Shown here: one piece after another, positions 61,320 through 64,000 of the stretch
Layout: every line of letters starts with the position of its first letter
Numbering within the stretch: the stretch's first letter is position 1
Origin: Luteirhabdus salina
GTDB lineage: Bacteria > Bacteroidota > Bacteroidia > Flavobacteriales > Flavobacteriaceae
Reading direction: 5' to 3'
Length of the DNA: 64,000 nucleotides
Assembly: GCA_025384855.1 (NCBI GenBank)
Contig: JALAHT010000005.1
Location: forward strand, 248,001-312,000
The notes under the pieces: model-generated
What the model was told of the DNA's origin: nothing
The model's database searches: none
What the model saw: only the letters and a program-made list of their open reading frames with translations
Made by a program: the position numbers and the translations under genes

Positions 61320-62518
61320 GCTACCCTTCCGCCACCGAAGTAAAAGGATACCGCAAACGCGATGATGGAAATCATCGTACCTAGTACGAAAATAGTGTAC
61401 GTCCATCGTAAAATGCGATATTTCCGATCCAATACCTTTCCTAAGAAATATAAATCCTTCGTAAGCGATTTATACACATAGTCACGGTCCTTCAATAACT
61501 CTTCGATAGCCCACATATATTGGTCGAGTTCCATTCGGTGAAAGTTTCCAAAGAAAGCTAAGTTGACACTTTTATTATCAACGTCCTCTTTGGTAAATTC
61601 GCCTCTTGTAACATTCGGTCGGGTGGCAATTACCGAAAGAATCATTGTTATGGCACTAAACATCACAAAAATTGCGGTTGGGATAATCAGGTAATCGTTG
61701 GTAGGATTATCCAATTTTGAAAGCAGATTCGATAGTACCAATGAAATGATAATCGCATTCACCGAAAGCAATATATTCGCCTTGGTATCAGCAATATCAC
61801 TAAGTTTGATGTGATTTCGAAGGGCAGTTCGGTAAAAGGTCTGAATTCCACGGTCGGCACTCTTGTCCTTGTACTTCACTTTCATCTGAGCCTTCATGCG
61901 CTCCTTATCAATCTTCTTCTTAAACTTTTTACGCTTTTTAACTAACGAAGCTAGATTATCCTGCTTTTCGGGTTGCCAATTCTTGATAGCGTAATCCGTA
62001 TAAAATTTATGCTCGTTGATCAGCATATCGATATTCTCGTCGCGCCATTCCTGGGGTGTATAGTTCTTTAGATTTTGGGCAATGAGCTCCTGTCGAAGAA
62101 ATTCGCTAGCTTCCTTAAAATAATCTTTTCCAAAGTGTGATGAATCGGCATCGCGAATAATTTCCTCTAATTCGTCTTCTGGAGTAGTATCCTTAAATTT
62201 TGTAGCGCGAATACATTTATTGACCGTCTTGATGGTTTCTTGATCCACATCCTTCCCTTCCAAAAACTCAGTGGCGATTTTTACGCTTTCCTCTTCATGG
62301 CCGTCGCGCTTTACCGTATAACCCGTATCATGTAGAAGTGCTGCTAACCTTAGTGCTTCCGCATCTTTAACAGAAATTTGGGAGTGTTCAATTATTTCGT
62401 TTATACTTTTATATACCCGCTTTGTGTGCGTGTAGTTATGATATACGAAACTCGAGGGAAGCTTCTCTTTAAACAGCTCCATTACAAATTTATCGGTCGC
62501 TTCAACTAGGTCGCTCAT
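61316..62518 (-). CDS. HD phosphohydrolase fused to a Pycsar-type (DUF5706) membrane effector domain
   Basis: A 400-residue two-part protein. Residues about 20-160 form an HD domain: YHNYTHTKRV (about residue 22), ALLHDTGYTVKRDGHEEE (about residue 60) and IIRDADSSHFG (about residue 130), so all metal ligands are present. After a basic coiled linker (KKRKKFKKKIDKERMKAQMK) comes a C-terminal membrane region from about residue 228. It contains TALRNHIKLSDIADTKANILLSVNAI and four hydrophobic segments, matching DUF5706, the membrane effector of Pycsar defence (PycTM). No pyrimidine cyclase is in the window. It might degrade or sense a cyclic or other nucleotide and act on the membrane; defence is an inference. 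Confidence 0.8.
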   Translation of the reverse strand: MSDLVEATDKFVMELFKEKLPSSFVYHNYTHTKRVYKSINEIIEHSQISVKDAEALRLAALLHDTGYTVKRDGHEEESVKIATEFLEGKDVDQETIKTVNKCIRATKFKDTTPEDELEEIIRDADSSHFGKDYFKEASEFLRQELIAQNLKNYTPQEWRDENIDMLINEHKFYTDYAIKNWQPEKQDNLASLVKKRKKFKKKIDKERMKAQMKVKYKDKSADRGIQTFYRTALRNHIKLSDIADTKANILLSVNAIIISLVLSNLLSKLDNPTNDYLIIPTAIFVMFSAITMILSVIATRPNVTRGEFTKEDVDNKSVNLAFFGNFHRMELDQYMWAIEELLKDRDYVYKSLTKDLYFLGKVLDRKYRILRWTYTIFVLGTMISIIAFAVSFYFGGGRVA

Positions 62519-62569
62519 AAAGAATTTTTGTTGAATGAAAGTACGAAAAATATACGCTTTACTCTATTT

Positions 62570-64000
62570 ATGAAAAAAATTAACATCACTATAACTTTTG
62601 TCGTAACGCTTCTATTTTCAGCCTGCGCCACTTATTCACCCCAATATTCAAATCAAACTTCCAATCCTAGTATTTCAACCGTTCAAGGTAAAAATGGAAC
62701 TACTTTTTATCTCTTCGGAAATGGTATTAAGGAAGCAAATAATAGCCAATCAAAGGTTCGTAAAGCGTTCAACTCTTACCTAACTGAACATGCTACCGAA
62801 GATGACGTGGTATTGTATCTCGGGAATAATTTTGAGCCTAATAATTTAAGTGAAGCATTATTGCCAAAGGGCGATGCGCGTTTGTACGTGGTGCCGGGTA
62901 CTTCCGAATGGAACGATGGTGTCGATGGACTTGAGGATGTTGAAGATTTTCTCAAGGATCGGTATGAGGATATATATGAAGACGACGATGTGCTAGAGCC
63001 TAATAATGGTTGCCCGTTGAAAAGTCTAGACTTCACTGAAGATATTCAATTACTACTTATCGATACGCAATGGTATTTGGAAAATTGGGACGATAATCTT
63101 GAGATGAACGATAAATGTGAAGAAATTACCACACGTCACCAATTCTTTGTCGAGATTGAAGGAGAATTAAAGAAGAATAAGGAGAAAACAATCATCTTCG
63201 CGATGCAGCATCCGCTGTATACAAATGGTTATTATGGTGGAAAATTTCCAGCATCTCGCCAATTATTTCCTCCCTTTCCTGGAGCGGCAACGTTATATAC
63301 CCAAATTCAATCGCAAGGCGCCATTTCACCTAAAGACCGCTATAACGAACGCTATAATGAATTAATGGACCGTATTGAGGTACTCTCAAAGGATCATGAG
63401 CACTTGGTATTTGTTTCGGGACATGAGCAATCACTTCAATATATAGAAAGTCCGATCGCAAAGCAGGTAATTAGCGGTGCGGTTGGGAAAACCACAGCAG
63501 CAGCCCTTGGACGCTACGGACAGTTTAGCTATGGAAAGGAAGGATTTTCAAAGGTATTTGTAGGCGATGACAAGTCGGTTACAGTTACCTTTTTTGGTGT
63601 GAATGATGCGGGTGAAGCTGAAATCCTCTTCGAAAAGCAAATCATCGAACCTGTTGAAGCATACGATGTTTCCCATTTACCAGACACCTTTCCACAAACC
63701 ATGGAAGCTTCTGTCTATCCTGATAGCCTAGTCGATAGAACCGGTTTTTTTAAAACGGTATGGGGACAGCATTACCGTAAGGTATACGGAACGAAAGTGA
63801 CGGCTCCAGTAGTAGATTTAGATACTTTGTATGGCGGATTGGAAGTAAAACGTGCTGGTGGTGGTCACCAAACGGTTTCCCTTCGATTAAAAGGAAGAGG
63901 TGGGCGCGACTACAACATGCGAGCCTTGCGTAAAAGTGCGGTGCAGTTTCTGCAAACGGTAATCGTAAAGGATAAGGTTATTGAAAGCGATTTCCGAAAT
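62570..64000 (+). CDS. Lipoprotein with degenerate metallophosphoesterase domain (3' end beyond window)
   Basis: An open frame of 477 codons running off the window edge. The lipobox FSAC (Cys19) follows a signal peptide. The layout is that of calcineurin-like phosphoesterases fused to an outer-membrane barrel. The metal motifs are altered: YLGNN (83-87) where GD(N/H) is expected, PGTSEW (109-114) for PGNHDW, QHPLYTNG (213) for HHPLY, and GHEQS (284-288) for GHEHS. Several metal ligands are therefore gone. From about residue 400 the text GTKVTAPVVDLDTLYGGL and VKRAGGGHQTVSLRL matches the region before the barrel in such proteins. Enzyme activity is doubtful. Confidence 0.7.
   Translation, partial: MKKINITITFVVTLLFSACATYSPQYSNQTSNPSISTVQGKNGTTFYLFGNGIKEANNSQSKVRKAFNSYLTEHATEDDVVLYLGNNFEPNNLSEALLPKGDARLYVVPGTSEWNDGVDGLEDVEDFLKDRYEDIYEDDDVLEPNNGCPLKSLDFTEDIQLLLIDTQWYLENWDDNLEMNDKCEEITTRHQFFVEIEGELKKNKEKTIIFAMQHPLYTNGYYGGKFPASRQLFPPFPGAATLYTQIQSQGAISPKDRYNERYNELMDRIEVLSKDHEHLVFVSGHEQSLQYIESPIAKQVISGAVGKTTAAALGRYGQFSYGKEGFSKVFVGDDKSVTVTFFGVNDAGEAEILFEKQIIEPVEAYDVSHLPDTFPQTMEASVYPDSLVDRTGFFKTVWGQHYRKVYGTKVTAPVVDLDTLYGGLEVKRAGGGHQTVSLRLKGRGGRDYNMRALRKSAVQFLQTVIVKDKVIESDFRN

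Noticed and set aside
61316-62518. A complete Pycsar anti-phage system
   Set aside because: Only the effector-type domain is present. I find no nucleotidyl cyclase within the window, so defence function is not claimed.
62776-63036. An 86-codon minus-strand ORF with Ser-rich composition
   Set aside because: It is the antisense of the acidic stretch of the lipoprotein gene starting at 62570, which has a signal peptide, lipobox and domain similarity.

Overview
The window looks like chromosomal DNA of a marine-type flavobacterium (Bacteroidota, Flavobacteriaceae). The evidence is the gene content (DUF5606 beside peptide deformylase, a fused E1 alpha/beta 2-oxoacid dehydrogenase, a QEGLA-motif protein, a secreted nuclease with a probable type IX secretion tail, a complete-looking stretch of menaquinone genes) and the promoters. 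Many genes have a TAnnTTTG -7 box just before the start codon, as is known for Bacteroidota, and Shine-Dalgarno sequences are not evident. I see no rRNA, tRNA, CRISPR array, transposase or prophage.

Layout. 1-3.7 kb: heme A synthase, a four-helix-bundle protein, CCA-adding enzyme and threonylcarbamoyl-AMP synthase. 3.7-11 kb: a surface-glycan/LPS cluster with pyruvyltransferase, GT2, two CDP-glycerol-type transferases, a Kdo/WaaP-type kinase, a nucleotidyltransferase and a GT9-GT2 fusion. 11-19.5 kb: housekeeping genes (dapD, ruvX, def, DUF5606, mazG), an orphan lipoprotein, two oxidoreductases and a CPBP protease, separated by repeat-rich gaps. 19.6-22 kb: dnaK with a possible sigma-54-like promoter in front and three 117-bp terminator-bearing repeats behind. 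22-31.6 kb: secreted proteins and the menaquinone genes (hotdog thioesterase, menF, menD, menB). 32-35.8 kb: a tight three-gene unit of QEGLA metallopeptidase, ATP-grasp ligase and aspartoacylase-like hydrolase. 35.9-37.7 kb: asnB behind an apparent ribosome-mediated attenuator. 37.8-49.8 kb: E1 fusion, a degenerate M1-peptidase/barrel protein, secreted nuclease, LOG-family protein, uvrA and a membrane protein. 50-58.8 kb: gamma-glutamyltransferase, ACP phosphodiesterase, phosphoglucosamine mutase, class V aminotransferase, LpxL-type acyltransferase, rhomboid, SIMPL and TlpA-type proteins. 59-64 kb: a GAF protein, an HD-phosphohydrolase fused to a Pycsar-type membrane effector domain, and a truncated (window edge) lipoprotein with a degenerate metallophosphoesterase domain.

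The best candidate for something undescribed is the asnB leader. A 16-residue peptide with nine Asn codons (seven in a row) is followed by a 12-bp intrinsic terminator, and a 9-nt segment just after the peptide stop codon can pair with the terminator's 5' arm. This has the form of a complete Asn-sensing transcription attenuator. Second is the intergenic repeat system. Tracts of exact 7-nt (sometimes 8-nt) periodicity but unrelated sequence fill many gaps, drift unit by unit without losing phase, and repeatedly start at or run through stop codons. All functional calls rest on reading motifs in the sequence; no database search was possible.
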